Source of the DNA: Talpa occidentalis
Lineage: Eukaryota; Chordata; Mammalia; Eulipotyphla; Talpidae
DNA length: 64,000 nucleotides
Assembly (NCBI RefSeq): GCF_014898055.3
Contig: NW_023604295.1
Span: 71,140,301-71,204,300 of the forward strand
Reading direction: 5' to 3'
Positions 1 to 12,729 of the stretch are shown here, piece by piece. Numbering within the stretch: the first letter of the stretch is position 1; each line of letters starts with the position of its first letter. The position numbers and the translations under genes are program-made. The notes beneath the pieces were generated by a model that was not told where the DNA came from, did no database searches, and saw only the letters and a list, made by a program, of their open reading frames with translations.

Positions 1-1006
1 AATATTTTTACCTGTACAGCTTTCTCCCCATACTGTGCCTTATTTCTTTAGGATAAAATGCTAAGATAATGTTAAGTAAAACTAAAAACCTTCTAAAATT
101 TAATAGTGAAGTGAATGAATAAGGGAAAAAATGCTTAAATAAAGGCTCTTAACCTCAGAGTTAAATTTCCTTTGAAGATAAAGGCACAGTGATCTGAAAT
201 GCTGCACTACATACTTAATTGTTTACAAACTGTCTGCAACTATGCTCTTTTTTTTTTTTTTTTTTTTTTTGTATTTTGCATTTTGCCTCTTTTGGTCTCA
301 GGATATGCTTCCCTGAATCTGATGTTGCTCTTCTTTGGGGTTCTTGGTTTCCAACAATAGGGACATATCCAACATTAAACTTCCTTCAATGCTGTGTAAT
401 TCATTAAAAGCTTGAAATAAACATGAATAAATTATAACACATATTTTGAAATGTCACACTAAATAGGATTTTCTTCAGAATCCAAAGGCCCCAAACCTTC
501 CACAGCATTTCCCAAAAGTAAGAAATGTGTTACTCATCTCCTGACTTGCTTCAGTCACATTTGGTTAGCAGTCCAATGATAGTAAGAAAAGATGTGGGCT
601 TTAGAGTATCTCCTGCTATAATGGAAGAAACTTTCTTTATAAGGTGTAGAAAGCAAATTCTACCTTTCATAGAAAGTAGTACATATTATGAAAGGATCCC
701 CCCCTTATTTGTTAATACATCCATCATCTCACATAAGCATCCTTTTCTTTCTCTTTCATGGTGAGAATATTTATGTTCTCTTAGCAAACTTCACTTTTAC
801 AATGCAGTGTTAACAGTAGACATGGTGTTTTACATTAGGTCCTCAAACTCTATTCATTTTTTTTATTTTTGTTAATCTCAATTGGAGAACATTCCTTCAC
901 AATTAAAGATGGTATTAGGTTTGGATTTTTTATAGTTATCATTATAAGAGTGAGGAATTTTCTTTTTATTCTATTTTGCTTCTATTTGTAAAAATAATAA
1001 GCTTAG
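1..1006. other. AT-rich sequence without recognised gene
   Basis: I see no coding or RNA gene here. A run of 23 T lies at 248-270. Short open frames at 219-407 and 525-764 have no recognisable domain and look like chance. Confidence 0.6.
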
Positions 1007-1270
1007 GGGGCCTCTCTGGTGGTGCAGCTGTTGAGCACTGGGCTGCGAGGCTGCCTGCAGCCTCTGCAGCACCGGTTCAACACCCGGTCGCCAGCAAGGG
1101 TCCCACATGGCACGCAGACCTCTCTTGCCACACCCCCTGCTCCCCTAGCAGTGTACTTCCTCAGTCTGCCTGTTCTGCTCCCTGCTCTGGCTCTGATGAA
1201 TTCTCTCACTCCCCAGTGCTTCTGACTGTACCCAGTGCTTGTATAAATAAATAAATCTTAAAAAAAAAAG
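1007..1270 (+). repeat. tRNA-derived SINE, subfamily B
   Basis: The head reads GGGGGCCTCTCTGGTGGTGC, with an A-box-like stretch and a B box (GGTTCAACACC). The body carries the CAGTGTACTTCCTCAGTC block, and the 3' part has the subfamily-B signature TTCTGACTGTACCCAGTGCT before (AAAT)n and poly(A). The flanks AATAAGCTT and AATAAACTT resemble an imperfect target duplication. It lacks the CTGCTCCCCGGCC block of the youngest copies. Confidence 0.9.
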
Positions 1271-1279
1271 AATAAACTT

Positions 1280-1375
1280 TGGTTGAGGTAGCATATATCT
1301 GAAGATGTATGTCTATACCTCTGAATCATATAAAGTATTGTAAACCAATGTTACCTTAGTAAAAGTAAATCAAAG
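1280..1375 (+). repeat. possible old L1 3' end
   Basis: The stretch ending in AAGTATTGTAAACCAATGTT resembles the terminal 3' UTR of older mammalian L1s. Similar wording occurs at 58790-58900 and 28530-28590. It is short and tentative. Confidence 0.35.
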
Positions 1376-2500
1376 AGTATATATGAAGGTTTATTTATTA
1401 TATTGTTCATTTTTATATCAGCTATATTTTTAAGAATTTAGTGTTGAAATTGTTCATTAAAACGAATTAGTAGCTTCCTTATGTAGTTATATAAGTAAAA
1501 TAACTATCATATTAACTGCCTTTACAAAGAACAATATTAGTTTAATTACTGCATTAATATCTTGCTAAAGGAGCATATGTTTAAATGCTTAAATATTTTC
1601 TATTACACATGCCAAATAGTAAGTGGCTTTAAAAGTGTTTTCTCAGTTCCATGTTTGTACTTCAACAACACCCAATGTTTCTGTTCAATGCCACTACTCA
1701 GTATAAATTTGCAACTTCAACCTTGTATTTACTAATTATCCACCACCCTGACATCTAATTTTTTAAAATAATTTGAATTTCTAAATCACTTGAAAAACCT
1801 AATGGAACTCAAATGCTATTACAGCTGAAACCACTTAATAGGGCCTTGTTAATAAAGACAATCTAGTTAAATTAGGCAATTTCAGTGAACATATTTTATC
1901 TTGGCCACTTGATTTAATCCAAAATAATGAAAATGGCTAATAAGTATGGCCTAACAACAGGGGTATTGTCACTTTTAACCATTTGCTGGGTTGTTGAAAT
2001 TTTTCTGATTTGGAATTATGAGTCACTGATTTGAGACATTCTATTATAAATTCTGATTTGTGGTTTATAGACAAGAAAACAAGTGCTTCCAGTGCAGTGA
2101 TATCAGTATAACGTAACTATTTATACACTCTATTCAATAACATATACATCAAAACTCCCTCCAGAAAACAAAATATAGAGCCTTCTTATAATAGGTCACT
2201 GCTATTTTTATGTTAGTTCTGTAACTATCAGAATTAAAATACCACAATACTTATTAACTATATATTACATTATTGAAACACTTTACAAACCATAGAATAT
2301 TATTATCATTAATTTAAGTTTTTTTGAGACAAAATATTACAGGTGTATAGAACAGCTAACAAGTCAAGTGGATAATCTATACTCTGATTAAGATGAATGA
2401 AGGAGCCATTTTATTCACAGGTAAAATAAGATATGCTGAGTATCATAAGGCCTATCAGTTTCCTTGTTCCAAAAGTTCTTCAATCTCTTAACTTCCAACC
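1376..2500. other. unassigned AT-rich sequence
   Basis: I see no gene, RNA gene or recognisable young repeat in this stretch. Confidence 0.5.
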
Positions 2501-2504
2501 CTTA

Positions 2505-2700
2505 CAATCACTTATTTTTTCCATTCATTCATTCATTCATCCATTCATTCAATATTTACCAAGCTCTGACTACATGTCAAATATGATATGCTTCATTTAC
2601 AAAAATAGTAATGGTGCCAGATATTCCATTGTCTTTTTGGCATCATCCTGCTTGTTTTGGTCTATTTGTAGGGAAGAAGCCCATAACTACATTGTTCTGA
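2505..2700 (+). repeat. old mammal-wide repeat with (CATT)n
   Basis: A CATT/CATC microsatellite at 2522-2551 leads into a degraded ATTCAATATTTACCAAGCTC stretch. That wording follows the ancient interspersed repeat beginning 'tattTattgagcacctactatgtgcc', which recurs at 7350, 17560, 31375 and 54895. The 148-codon open frame across this region (2433-2879) has no domain and is probably chance. Confidence 0.45.
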
Positions 2701-3955
2701 ATATTTTATACTATTATTTTGCATTAGATATACCCAGTGAGAGTTTCTCTAATGAGATCTTTCAGAGAAAAAGATTTCAACTGCCTGGATACAGTCATTT
2801 TTCTCTAATTGCATCTGTGAGAAAGTTACTTTCATCTACAATGGTTTTCCTGGTTTTCAAGGGAAATAGCTTATTATGAACAACCAGTTAACATATCTAG
2901 AATATACTTTCCTTACTTTCCTTAGATTCCAAGTTGGTATTTTCCTCTGGAAAATCATTCACTAAGGTGGTGTAGATAACTCACCACTAAAAGAAACTTA
3001 CTAACATTTCTTGCATTTTAAGATATTTTAGAAATGGCTTTTCTGATCTTACTCCAAATTTTGCAAGGTTGTATAAGTTTCACTTTCCTGGTTTAAGTCA
3101 TTTTTCCTCTTCTACTTTTGCCCAACACAGAGCAACATGAAGTGAATTTACTATATCCTCTCATTTGAAATAAATAAAAATCTATATCTAAAACATGTTT
3201 TTCAAGGATTAGCTATCAGGAATTCAAAACAATAATCTTTGACAGACTGAAAACAGAGTCCTATGGTTGTCCTGCCTTATTGCCTAGAGAGAACTTCTGT
3301 GCTGTAATCCAGGGAAGGGGATTACAGATGAAACCCTGTGGTTTTCCTGAGTTGAGACTATGAAGATAAGTTTGCATAAAGGCCTTTGGGGTTAGTGTTA
3401 GCAAGAATGAATACCAGTGAGGAGAGACACAAAGATATTCAGGGAACATTTCTGAGCCTTTGGCTAGTGATGGTGAGTGCATGAGCTTGTGGGAACCACC
3501 CAAGAACTACCTGAGAAGATGCAGCCATTCTCCCCATAAAATAGGAAGGACTGGGAACAGCTTGTTATTAAAAGCCAGAGTAGATAAATTTTGTAACTTA
3601 CAAAACTTAGTCTACTCAGAATGTTATTTTTACAGTAATAAGAATGTAGAAAGAAAAATAAGAGAATAAAGACTACTCTTGTTCCATTTTAACAAAGTTT
3701 GACAACAATTCTCAAAAAGTTCCCACTGTTTTCAAATAACAGTATTCCAAAGCATAAAATAAATATATTTATAGGGGTAAAAAATATGACAGTACCCAAA
3801 AGGTAAAACTAATAATCTCTGAAGTTGAATAGAATAATTAAAAATATTTGGAAAAAAAGCAGGAAATACAATCCCTGATTAAGAGTGAAATCAACTAACT
3901 GATAATGACCTAGAAATAACACTGACTCAGATGCATTAACTGTAGAATTGTGTCA
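2701..3955. other. unassigned sequence
   Basis: There is no recognisable gene. Small frames on both strands at 3261-3669 overlap one another and show no domain. Confidence 0.5.
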
Positions 3956-3959
3956 AATA

Positions 3960-4075
3960 CTTAAAAAGCTAATAGGTATGCATGCTGTGGTAATATAATT
4001 GGAGGGTGTGATCCTGTAACTTAAACCATATATAATATTGCAAACCACTGTTATTTCCATAAATAAATATTTTTT
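3960..4075 (+). repeat. possible old L1 3' end
   Basis: The stretch ending CAAACCACTGTTATTTCCAT and AATAAATA resembles a diverged L1 3' UTR. Low confidence. Confidence 0.3.
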
Positions 4076-4300
4076 AAAACAGAATATATTAACAACAAAA
4101 TATATAAAATATCAATTCCATGCAAGCTTTTTAAGAAGAACATACATGAAAAATTAAGAAAGGAATGAAAAATACATGGAAAAATAATAGGAAGATGGCA
4201 AAATTAATTGATTTATGTGTATCAATAGCACATTAAATGTGCATGATTCAATACTACAATTAAATGACAGAAATATTCTTCCTGCAAGAAAACAATTTGA

Positions 4301-4560
4301 GGGCCTCCCTGATGGCATAGGGGTTAAGGCTTATAACTATCACCACTATGGCATGAGTTTGATCCCAGGCCAGGTTGCTGACCCACATGGCACAGCAGAC
4401 CTCTCTTGCCTTGTTCGCTGCTCCCCTCAGCAGTGTATTTCAGTCATTCTGCCTATTCTGTTACCCACTCTGTCTCTGGTGAATCCTCTCACCCTCGGCA
4501 CATCTGACCTGTACCCCGGTTCTTGTATAATCTTATTTAAAAAAAAACAACAACAAAAAA
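4301..4560 (+). repeat. tRNA-derived SINE, subfamily A
   Basis: It starts GGGCCTCCCTGATGGCATAG, has a B box (GTTTGATCCC), the CAGCAGTGTATTTCAGTC body of subfamily A, and CTGACCTGTACCCCGGTTCT before an A-rich tail with CAA repeats. A second SINE begins within its tail at 4567. Confidence 0.9.
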
Positions 4561-4566
4561 ACTTTT

Positions 4567-4842
4567 GGGCCTCCCCTGGTAGCGCAGGCGGTTGAGCCAG
4601 ACTGCGAAGCTGTCCACAGCCTCTGCAGCGCGGGTTCGTTCCCAGACGGCCGGGTGAGGGCCCACATGGTGAGCAGACCTCTCCTGCCTCTCCCGCAGCT
4701 CCCCTCAGCAGCGTATTTCGTCAGTCTGCCTGTTCTGTTCCCTGATCTGTCTCTGGTGGATCCTCTCACCCTCCTGCACATCTGACCTGTATCCCGGTTC
4801 TTACATAAATAAATAAATCTTAAAAAAAAAAAAAAAACTATT
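4567..4842 (+). repeat. tRNA-derived SINE in the tail of the preceding SINE
   Basis: It starts GGGCCTCCCCTGGTAGCGCA in the same orientation as, and directly at the poly(A) of, the copy at 4301-4560. It ends in (AAAT)n and poly(A). AAAAAACTTT occurs on both sides, consistent with an insertion that targeted the older tail. Confidence 0.9.
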
Positions 4843-4859
4843 AAAAAAAAAACTTTCAA

Positions 4860-5120
4860 CAACTGATTAAATCAATTGGAAAAAAATTAGATTAGTAAGG
4901 ACAAAAAAAGACTTGAAGAACGCTATTCACTTCATCTAATTGATATTTATAAAACATGATAACCAACAAGAGTAGAACACATATCCTTTTTGAATTAATA
5001 TAGAATATTTACTAAGATTTATATAAAGTAAATTATAGCAAGTGTAATACCATCTAAACTATATTGACTACATGAAAATAATTACAGAATGTTACATTTA
5101 AAAAAACCAACTTTTAAAAA
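4860..5120. other. unassigned AT-rich sequence
   Basis: I see nothing identifiable. Confidence 0.5.
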
Positions 5121-5125
5121 TGAAA

Positions 5126-5395
5126 CACCTCCCCTGGTGGTACAGGCGGTGGTGCCCAGCACTGTGAAGCTGTCCACAGCCTCTGCAGCACAGGTTCAAT
5201 CCCAGCCGGTGAGAATCCCACATGGCGAAGCAGACCTCTCCTGTCTCGCCTGCTGCTCCCCTCAGCAGTGTATTTCAGTCAGTCTGCCTGTTCTGCTCCC
5301 GCTCTGTCTCTGCTGAACCTTCTCACCCTCCCAGACATCTGGCCTGTAACCTGGTTCTTGTATGCATGAATAAATAAATCTTTAAAAATAATTAA
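5126..5395 (+). repeat. tRNA-derived SINE, subfamily A
   Basis: The head CACCTCCCCTGGTGGTACAG lacks the usual first G residues. The B box is GGTTCAATCCC. The body has the subfamily-A CAGCAGTGTATTTCAGTCAG, then CTGGCCTGTAACCTGGTTCT and an A/T-rich tail. Confidence 0.9.
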
Positions 5396-5469
5396 ATAAA
5401 ATTTAAAAAAATAATAATAAATAAAAAATAAAAATGTAATATAGTTTTAAATGATTTGGTCAAAGAAAA

Positions 5470-6340
5470 TAATCAAAGTTAAGTGTAAAAGCATTTTGAA
5501 CAATAAGCCATAGAAAACAATATATAGAAGTTTGAGGATTACTTTTAAAATAATGCTAAAATAAAATTTTATATCAATAACCCTATATTAAAGAGGTCTA
5601 AAATCAATGACATCAAGTTCCAAAGAAACTAGAAAAATAAGAGCAAATTAAAACCAAATTAAAAAGAAAATACTGACATAAAACAGCAATATATGAAATA
5701 GAAAACAGAAAAACAATTTTAAAAAATCAATGAAGTAAAAAAAAAATTGCCCTTTGAGCTCAATAAAATTGATAAAGTAGTATCTAGATGGAGGAGAAAA
5801 AGATATAAATTACTAATATCATCAATAAGACATGTAATATTACTAAATTTTTGTAGGACAAAAGAATAAGAAACCATTATGAAAAACAGTATGACAACTA
5901 ATTTGACAGTTTAAGTGACATAAACAAATGCAAAGGTAAAAGCCACTAAAACTCACTCAAAAAAGAAATATATAACTTGGATAATTTTATATTTACTAGT
6001 AAAATTCATTTCCATCAAACTATTTTTAAGAAATAAAACTCCTGATAACATTTCCACTGAAGTCTACAAAAAATTTAGGGGAAAAATAATATTAATAAAT
6101 CATAAAATCACCCAGAAATTTGAAGGGAAAAACACTTTTTTCTGTAAGGCAAACACCAAGATATTTTTCTTAAACTATAGACTAATATACTTGATGAACA
6201 TAAATGCAAAAATTTAAAACAATAAAATGGAAAATATTTAGCTTTTGACATAAAAAATAAAGCTTCTCTTCTAGTCTGCTGATTTAACATTTACTAATTA
6301 GAGAAACATTGCTCTAAATTAAATTCTAGCAGAAGTCAGA
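5470..6340 (+). repeat. possible degraded L1 ORF2 fragment
   Basis: A-rich sequence contains phrases reminiscent of L1 ORF2 coding text (for example around 6030-6110 and 6180-6240). All frames are closed many times. This is an old, uncertain L1 relic. Confidence 0.4.
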
Positions 6341-6447
6341 AATAAAAATGGTTACACATACTTAACTGCGTACACCATAACATATTGCAATAGTAGTCTA
6401 GATGGTATAAACCCATGTATTAGTTCTATAATTAAATAGTCAATATA

Positions 6448-6712
6448 GGACCTCCTGGTGGCACTGGGGTTAGGTCTCCTTGCTATCACTGCAATGGCTG
6501 GAGTTCAATCCCCGGTCAAGGAGCTAAACCACATATGGCTCAGCAGAGCTCTACTGTCTCACCTGCTGCTCCCTTCAGCAGTATATTTCAGTAGATCTGC
6601 CTGTTCTGCTCCCCACTCTGTCTCTGGTGAATCTTCTCACTCGCCCCTGCACCTCTGGCCTACACCCCAGTTCTTGTATGCATAAATACATTAAAAAATA
6701 AATTAATCTTTG
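6448..6712 (+). repeat. tRNA-derived SINE, subfamily A, with 15-bp TSD
   Basis: It starts GGACCTCCTGGTGGCACTGG and ends in an A-rich tail after CTGGCCTACACCCCAGTTCT. It is flanked by AAATAGTCAATATAG on the left and AAATAGTCACTATAG on the right, a target-site duplication with one mismatch. Confidence 0.93.
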
Positions 6713-6835
6713 GAAAAAATAGTCACTATAGAGAAGGTAAGCTCAGCATAAATGACACAGATGAAGAGGAAAATATCAGAAGCAAGTATTAACCCAGAGA
6801 GATGAATATAAAATCAATTAAGAATAGCTTTTTTA

Positions 6836-7085
6836 AAAATAAGATTTTTATTTATACAAGAGCTGGGGTACAGGCCAGAGATGCAGGAGGGTGAGAGGAT
6901 TCACCAGAGACAGAGAGGGTCCCACATGGCACACAGACCTCCCCTGCCGCACCCACTGCTCCCCTCAACGTGTACTTCCTCAGTCTGCCTGTTCTGCTCC
7001 GCACTCTGGCTCTGGTGAATTCTCTCACCCTCCCGTGCTTCTGACTGTACCCAGTGTTTGTACAAATAAATAAATAGATGTTAAG
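6836..7085. repeat. chimeric inverted SINE (minus-strand tail fused to plus-strand body)
   Basis: Bases 6836 to about 6912 are the reverse complement of a subfamily-A 3' end (TTTATACAAGAGCTGGGGTA). From about 6913 the sequence switches to the plus-strand body of subfamily B (GGGTCCCACATGGCACACAG) and runs to its TTCTGACTGTACCCAGTG 3' end and (AAAT)n. No SINE head is present on either side. The two 3' ends form an inverted repeat of roughly 75 bp around a loop of about 90 bp. Confidence 0.85.
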
Positions 7086-7089
7086 AAAA

Positions 7090-7578
7090 AAGAGTACAAT
7101 GATTTAATTGTCTGATGTGAAAGCTGTCATATAACCAGTCACATTACTTTGAGGTTAAGAGAAGGAATAGTAATAAAAAGAGAAGTTAAGATAAAGTCAG
7201 CTGGAAAAGTAAAATAAAATGCTCATAAAAAGCTTCCTATAAGGAAAAAATGTGTAATGAGTGCATGTATAAACATATTTGTAGTTTCAGAGGTGGCTAA
7301 CTGTGGGATTTCCTTTTTTCAGTGTTCTCTGAGAAGATGACAAATATTATCTAAAAAAATATTTATTGAGTGTCCACTGAGAGCTAACCATTTTCCTAGG
7401 CACCAAAGATATAAATCAAACAAAGTGTGGTTCCTATCGTCAATACATTTATAGCTTAGTGTAGGAGATGAGCAAGCCTATAAAATGTTACCAAAACAAA
7501 GAAACAAAAAGTTTGCAAAGCACAATAGCAACCGAATGAATGGCTTCAAAATGATGCCAGAAGTTTGTGCTGATGTTG
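7090..7578. other. unassigned sequence with an old repeat at 7350-7520
   Basis: The stretch from 7350 (AATATTTATTGAGTGTCCAC) resembles the same ancient interspersed repeat seen near 31375. The remainder is not recognised. Confidence 0.45.
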
Positions 7579-7593
7579 CTTGACTTAAATTTT

Positions 7594-7861
7594 TTTAAAG
7601 ATTTATTTTATTTATACAATAAATCCTGGGATATAGGCCAGAAGTGCAGGAGGGTGAGAGTATTCAGCAGAGACAGAGTGGGGAGCAGAACAAGTAGACA
7701 GACCACAAACACCGCTGAGGGGAGCAGAGGGCGAGACAGGAGAGGTCTGCCATGCCATGTGGGTATCTCCCTGGACAGCCAGGAATTGAACCCACGCTTC
7801 AGAGGCTGCAGACAGCTTCACACAGCTCTGCGCTCAACCTGCTGTGCCACTGGGGAGGCCC
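7594..7861 (-). repeat. tRNA-derived SINE, minus strand, 16-bp TSD
   Basis: Read on the minus strand, it runs from GGGGCCTCCCCAGTGGCACA through a B box to an (AAAT)n/poly(A) tail. CTTGACTTAAATTTTT flanks it exactly at 7579-7594 and 7862-7877. Confidence 0.95.
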
Positions 7862-7877
7862 CTTGACTTAAATTTTT

Positions 7878-9400
7878 GAGGGCATTATTTAATTAAATGA
7901 AACATTATTACTGGATTGGACTTATTAAGAATATTGCAGAAAGAAGGATGATTGGGGAAAGACTTGGTATAAATAAGGACCCCGAAGAAGAGAACAGAGA
8001 AATGTAACATGTAAATAGAGTTAGACAGGTAAACAGACATAATAAAGGGTTTTGTAGCTTATGTGGAACTTATTTTGCACCTGCTAAGTCATGGCAATAA
8101 ATAAAGGCACACTCAGCTACATTCTAGAAAGACCTTTGAGACAGATTATGGAAAAGCGAAAAGCAGTGTTCCAGAATCAACAGGACAGTTCCTATAAGTC
8201 TGACAATAAGTAAAGTGAGTAACAACAGGATCAGATGACAGAGCAGCTAATACCATATTGAACACAGTAATATGAGGCAAAAGTGCGGTTAACGAGTAAG
8301 CATGCCACTGAAGTAGGCATTCTTTAGGCTACAACTGTAGGTTTATGCTGTGTTGGGCTCTGCAATTTATTAGTTTTCCTTCACCTTCCCTCCCTCCACT
8401 GCTTACAATCACAGCAATAAGCTGCTTGGGAAAATGCATAAAAATACAAAGATAGCAAAACTTTGCAAAAGCCACCAACTTAGGCAAAAAACAATACTAA
8501 ATAGAATTAAATAATTAACTAACAAAGATGTGAGGTCAAAATTTGAATAAAAAAGGACTTCCAGTTTTATGGCCAGAGCAACTGAATACACAATGGTTTA
8601 AATTCAGTTATGAAAATAAAGAAGAGGTACCTATAATCCTGTATGCTACATTGTTTGTATTTGTTTAACACAAGAGATTATCAGTTCGGCTGGACAGAAA
8701 TTCTCCTCTATCCCTTTCTTGCATTCCTATTGCCTAACAGAGAGAATGCACCCGATTAGTGTTTACTGAGTAAACTGATATAAAACTGATTAAGAAGAAA
8801 AAGATTGTCTTCATCTTTTCTTACTGGTCAACTAGAAACAATAACTCACAATTACAGGCAGATAGATTTTTAGTTTTATGTAAATATTGCAAGATAATTA
8901 GATATCCACAAATGAAAATTATAATTGTCAAATAACAGGTTCTCTAATAACTGGAAATATTTAAACTGAGTTTTGCTGAAAATAAGACAGGTGTCTAATT
9001 TTGAAATAGAACTGGAAACTGACTCAGGCAGAAAATATTAATTCTTCTAAACCTTCTACTTAAACCCTCTTTAATTTCAGAATACTTTTCATTGTCCATG
9101 CCTCTGAAAAATGACATTTTTATTCCCTGTTATGTTAATGAATTTATGTTGAAATAATATCAAATACTAAATGCAAAATTAAAATAACTGCTTTCTCTCT
9201 TCAGATAATGTCTAGGGCTTACGCTTTCCAATGTTCAGCAAGGGTACAACTATATCTCATATCATAATTCCAGGTTCATCCGTTGGTTGAACTAATCCAT
9301 TTCAGTGTTCCAGAGATTGGGATTAATAGTTTCTTCATTGAAGATTTGTTAGAACTAATGAAACTGTATGTTCCTGGAATACTGTTTTTTGGGAAACTTG
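7878..9400. other. unassigned sequence
   Basis: I see no gene or recognisable repeat. Confidence 0.5.
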
Positions 9401-10085
9401 GTTAGTACATAATTTCCTTGCTTATAATTGTTTTGTCCTTTTTTTTTTCTTTTTATTCTTGATTCAATTTCATCAGGATGTATGCTTCTAAAAATATCAC
9501 CATTTCTTTTAGGTTATCTATTAGTGAAGATATCCATAACAGTCTCATGAACTTCTACTTCCGTGATGCCATAACTTTTCCTCTTTCCTCTTTCATTCTA
9601 TTAGAGCTTTTTCCCTGTTCTTAATGAATCTATTTAGAGTTCTGTATTTTCTTTATCTTTCAAAGAACCTTTTTTATGGTTTCTTTGATAGTTTGTGTTG
9701 TCTTTTTTATTTCAATTTTATTTATTTTTGCCTTTTTTTTATTATTTTCTTCCTTGTAGTCACTTGGCTTTGCTTATTCTTTTCCTAGTTCCTTTCAAAT
9801 TGAGGTATTTCTTGATGTAGACCTGTATTGCTATGTACTTCATTCTTACTACTATTTATTTTTTACTGCATCTCATATATTCAGGTAGTTTGTGTCTTCA
9901 TCTTTATTTCTCTCCAGGTATTTTTTTTATTTCTCCTGTAATTTCCTTGTTAACCTGATAGTCATTCAGTAGAATGCTCTTGAGTCCCCAATGTTTGAAG
10001 AAGCTTTTCTCATTTTCTTTTGGTGGTTGATATCTAGCTTGATACCAGTGTAATCACAGAAGGTATTGGCATTTGATATTATAGC
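9400..10085 (-). repeat. old L1 ORF2 fragment, minus strand
   Basis: Wording on the plus strand here parallels the antisense of the L1 at 34.9-35.5 kb: both contain CAAAGAACC, 'cttcttgatgt...tattgctatgtact', 'actgcatctcatatattcagg' and 'ttgataccagtgtaatcacag' type phrases. That region of ORF2 lies between the endonuclease and reverse-transcriptase domains. It is heavily mutated, with no open frame. Confidence 0.7.
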
Positions 10086-12725
10086 CCTAAAGATCTAATG
10101 CAGAGTATAATCCAAAATAATGTCCACCAAATTTCCTAACCAAAATATCCTTATATCTACTCTGCCAAAAAGAGCTCACTGACTGGACAATCTTTAATCT
10201 TTTTGCATACTGCTTTGACATAGTATTTGACAGCTATTTAATTATTTTATTTCTCCTCCTCCACTTCTTTCTCCTATTCCTCCCCAATGCCTATTATACA
10301 ATCTGTAGTTCAATAGGTGTATTATTTAATTGATATTATTTTTTGCCACCACTATTTTTTACCCATGTAATCAGTCTTTAAAACAAAAAGGCTAATTCAA
10401 CATTTGATTAACCACAAATGTTGCCACATAATAATACATATTAACCAGTTTTCTCTAATAGACTTTTTCTTAAAATAACTTTTAGAAATATTTGAATCTA
10501 TACAAGTCATAATTTGCCATAAATCAACAAGTATAGAACAAACCAACAACCGATCAATGATGGAGAAATGACCCATAGTACAATTGAAATTTAGTATTAA
10601 TATAACATTGTAAAAGAATTACCTATATAGACAAGTCAATAAATTTGGTTAGCTGATGCACCTTTCTATTCAAAATTTTCTCCATGGCCTATACTATCAA
10701 CATGACCTGGGAGGTGGTCAGAAACAGAATGTCAGGCACCACCTCCAGATTATCTGAACTTTTATGTGTTAGAAGAGTTTATGGAAAGGATTTAGTCTTG
10801 GTATTTAATAAACAACTCCAAAGTTTCCCTTATAGATTGTAATATTCAAATATAGAAAATAATAACACATATAAGAAAAAAAAATTTAAAAATTGATACT
10901 AAGACATGAGATGTTAATTTAATTTAAATCCAGGCATCTACTATTAAAACCACTTTATAATTTAAATGTATAAATGCCATATGTTATTTTATAAAACATC
11001 AAAAAAATTGCTGGTAACATGAAAGAAATAAGAAATCCCCTCACCCTCCCTTACATAAATAAAGGAATTTTCTAATAGATAAAATAAATGTAGTAAACCT
11101 ATGTGATGACCTTACCCCCCTTTTGATACCATTTAACATGTAACATCTATGACATTAAAGCTTGATCTCTTTTTTAAAAGTTATAAAGTTAAAAGTGTTA
11201 CATAGCCTCTGTAGCTACATTTACCAGAATACATTTTTTTTCTGTCTTTAGAACTGACATAAGTTAATATACTGAACATTTTTCAGCTTTACAATATGAG
11301 AAGGGAGGTGAAAATGGGTTTGAGTTACTATTTATACTAAGAATGAATGAACATTCTTTGTCTGCAATTTCCTGGAAAGTCAAATGCCGTGTCATAGAGC
11401 AATTGCTTTTTGCTTTAGGATTCCTTTCTTTTTTCATAATTAAAAAAATCAGAAAAATTCTGTCTTATAGTTTTTCTCTATATAAATACACAAACTATGC
11501 ACATAAAAATACAAACATACAAAATCTGTAATTGCTAAATAAGCATATATAGTCTGCATATCTGTATATATCTGTTTTATATAGATATATGTTTATGTAC
11601 ATAGCTATATGTGCTACTATATGCCATATGTATGCTCATAATAAATACCAATAAACCAATTGTACTTAAAATTGAAAGTTGCATTTAAAATATACCACCT
11701 TGAGATGTAATTAATTTTAACATATAAAAATTATGGCAAATTAAATGTACTATCATTACAGTACTCTCCATTTTGTTTTCTGTGTGTGTGAGGAGTGTCT
11801 GATGTATAATATCTCAAGATCTGGTATGTCATGTCGTCATCATGAACATTTGAGGGAGGAGGGAATCAAGGTCAATCAAGCTAGAAAAAGAAGCTAAACA
11901 AGCAAATTGGACACAACTGTTATTCAGCAGCAGATCTAAGTGGCTGATTATAGTTTGCCTGCCTACTTAAACTTGCAGCTGTGCTTAGGGGAATAAAGAC
12001 GAGGGGGGGTGTAATCACTATGAAAATGATGGCAAATAGACTGCTTTTGAAACAGCTCTATTTTCCACCTATGACTGGTCTCATTAAATGACTGCAAAAG
12101 GAATTGCTTGTTCAAAGAATGTTACAGTGATATTAACAATCTAGGAAGACCTGACACAACAAACTTTTATCCTATCACCATTAAAAACTGAATTTATATT
12201 AATAGCAATCAAAAATACTGTTCTCTTTTGAAATATAATCTATTTTGGTTCTATGTTAATTTACTTCTTCCTTAACACACTTTTAAGTCTCACCAAATAA
12301 TTTTCTGGTATTTTAAAAATGCAGGTTTTTTTAAATTTAAATTCTTTCTCACTGTAGATAAATTTTAATATCCTTAGAGTTTTACATATGTGTGTGGCTT
12401 ACTGATCATAGTTGTGTGTGTTGTGTCTAGGGAAAGGCTAGGATTAGAGAAATATGGGCTGGAAAAGTGCTAAAAGTCACAATGGACTGAAAGTAATTGA
12501 AATAATTACTTAAATTAAAATTTTTGCTTCTGCTAAGACTAAAATATTTGTCTTCAGAGATTCTCCTTTTAATATTTATTATCTAACATTTGTATCTTCT
12601 TAGTATAAGTTTTCAGATAAAAATATTTAGATATATGAAGAAAAGAGGGAAAATAATCAATGGCACTGGATTCAGTGATGTCATTGTGGATTCATCTCCA
12701 ATGGTAAGAGAAGCAAAATAGAATA
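10086..12725. other. unassigned AT-rich sequence
   Basis: There is no gene. An AT-rich stretch with repeated TATAT/ATATG words lies at 11540-11645. The 62-codon frame at 11343-11531 has no domain. Confidence 0.5.
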
Positions 12726-12729
12726 ACAG

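Noticed and set aside
2433..2879. 148-codon plus-strand frame
   Set aside because: It runs through a CATT microsatellite and an old repeat; there is no domain, no coding signal and no context.
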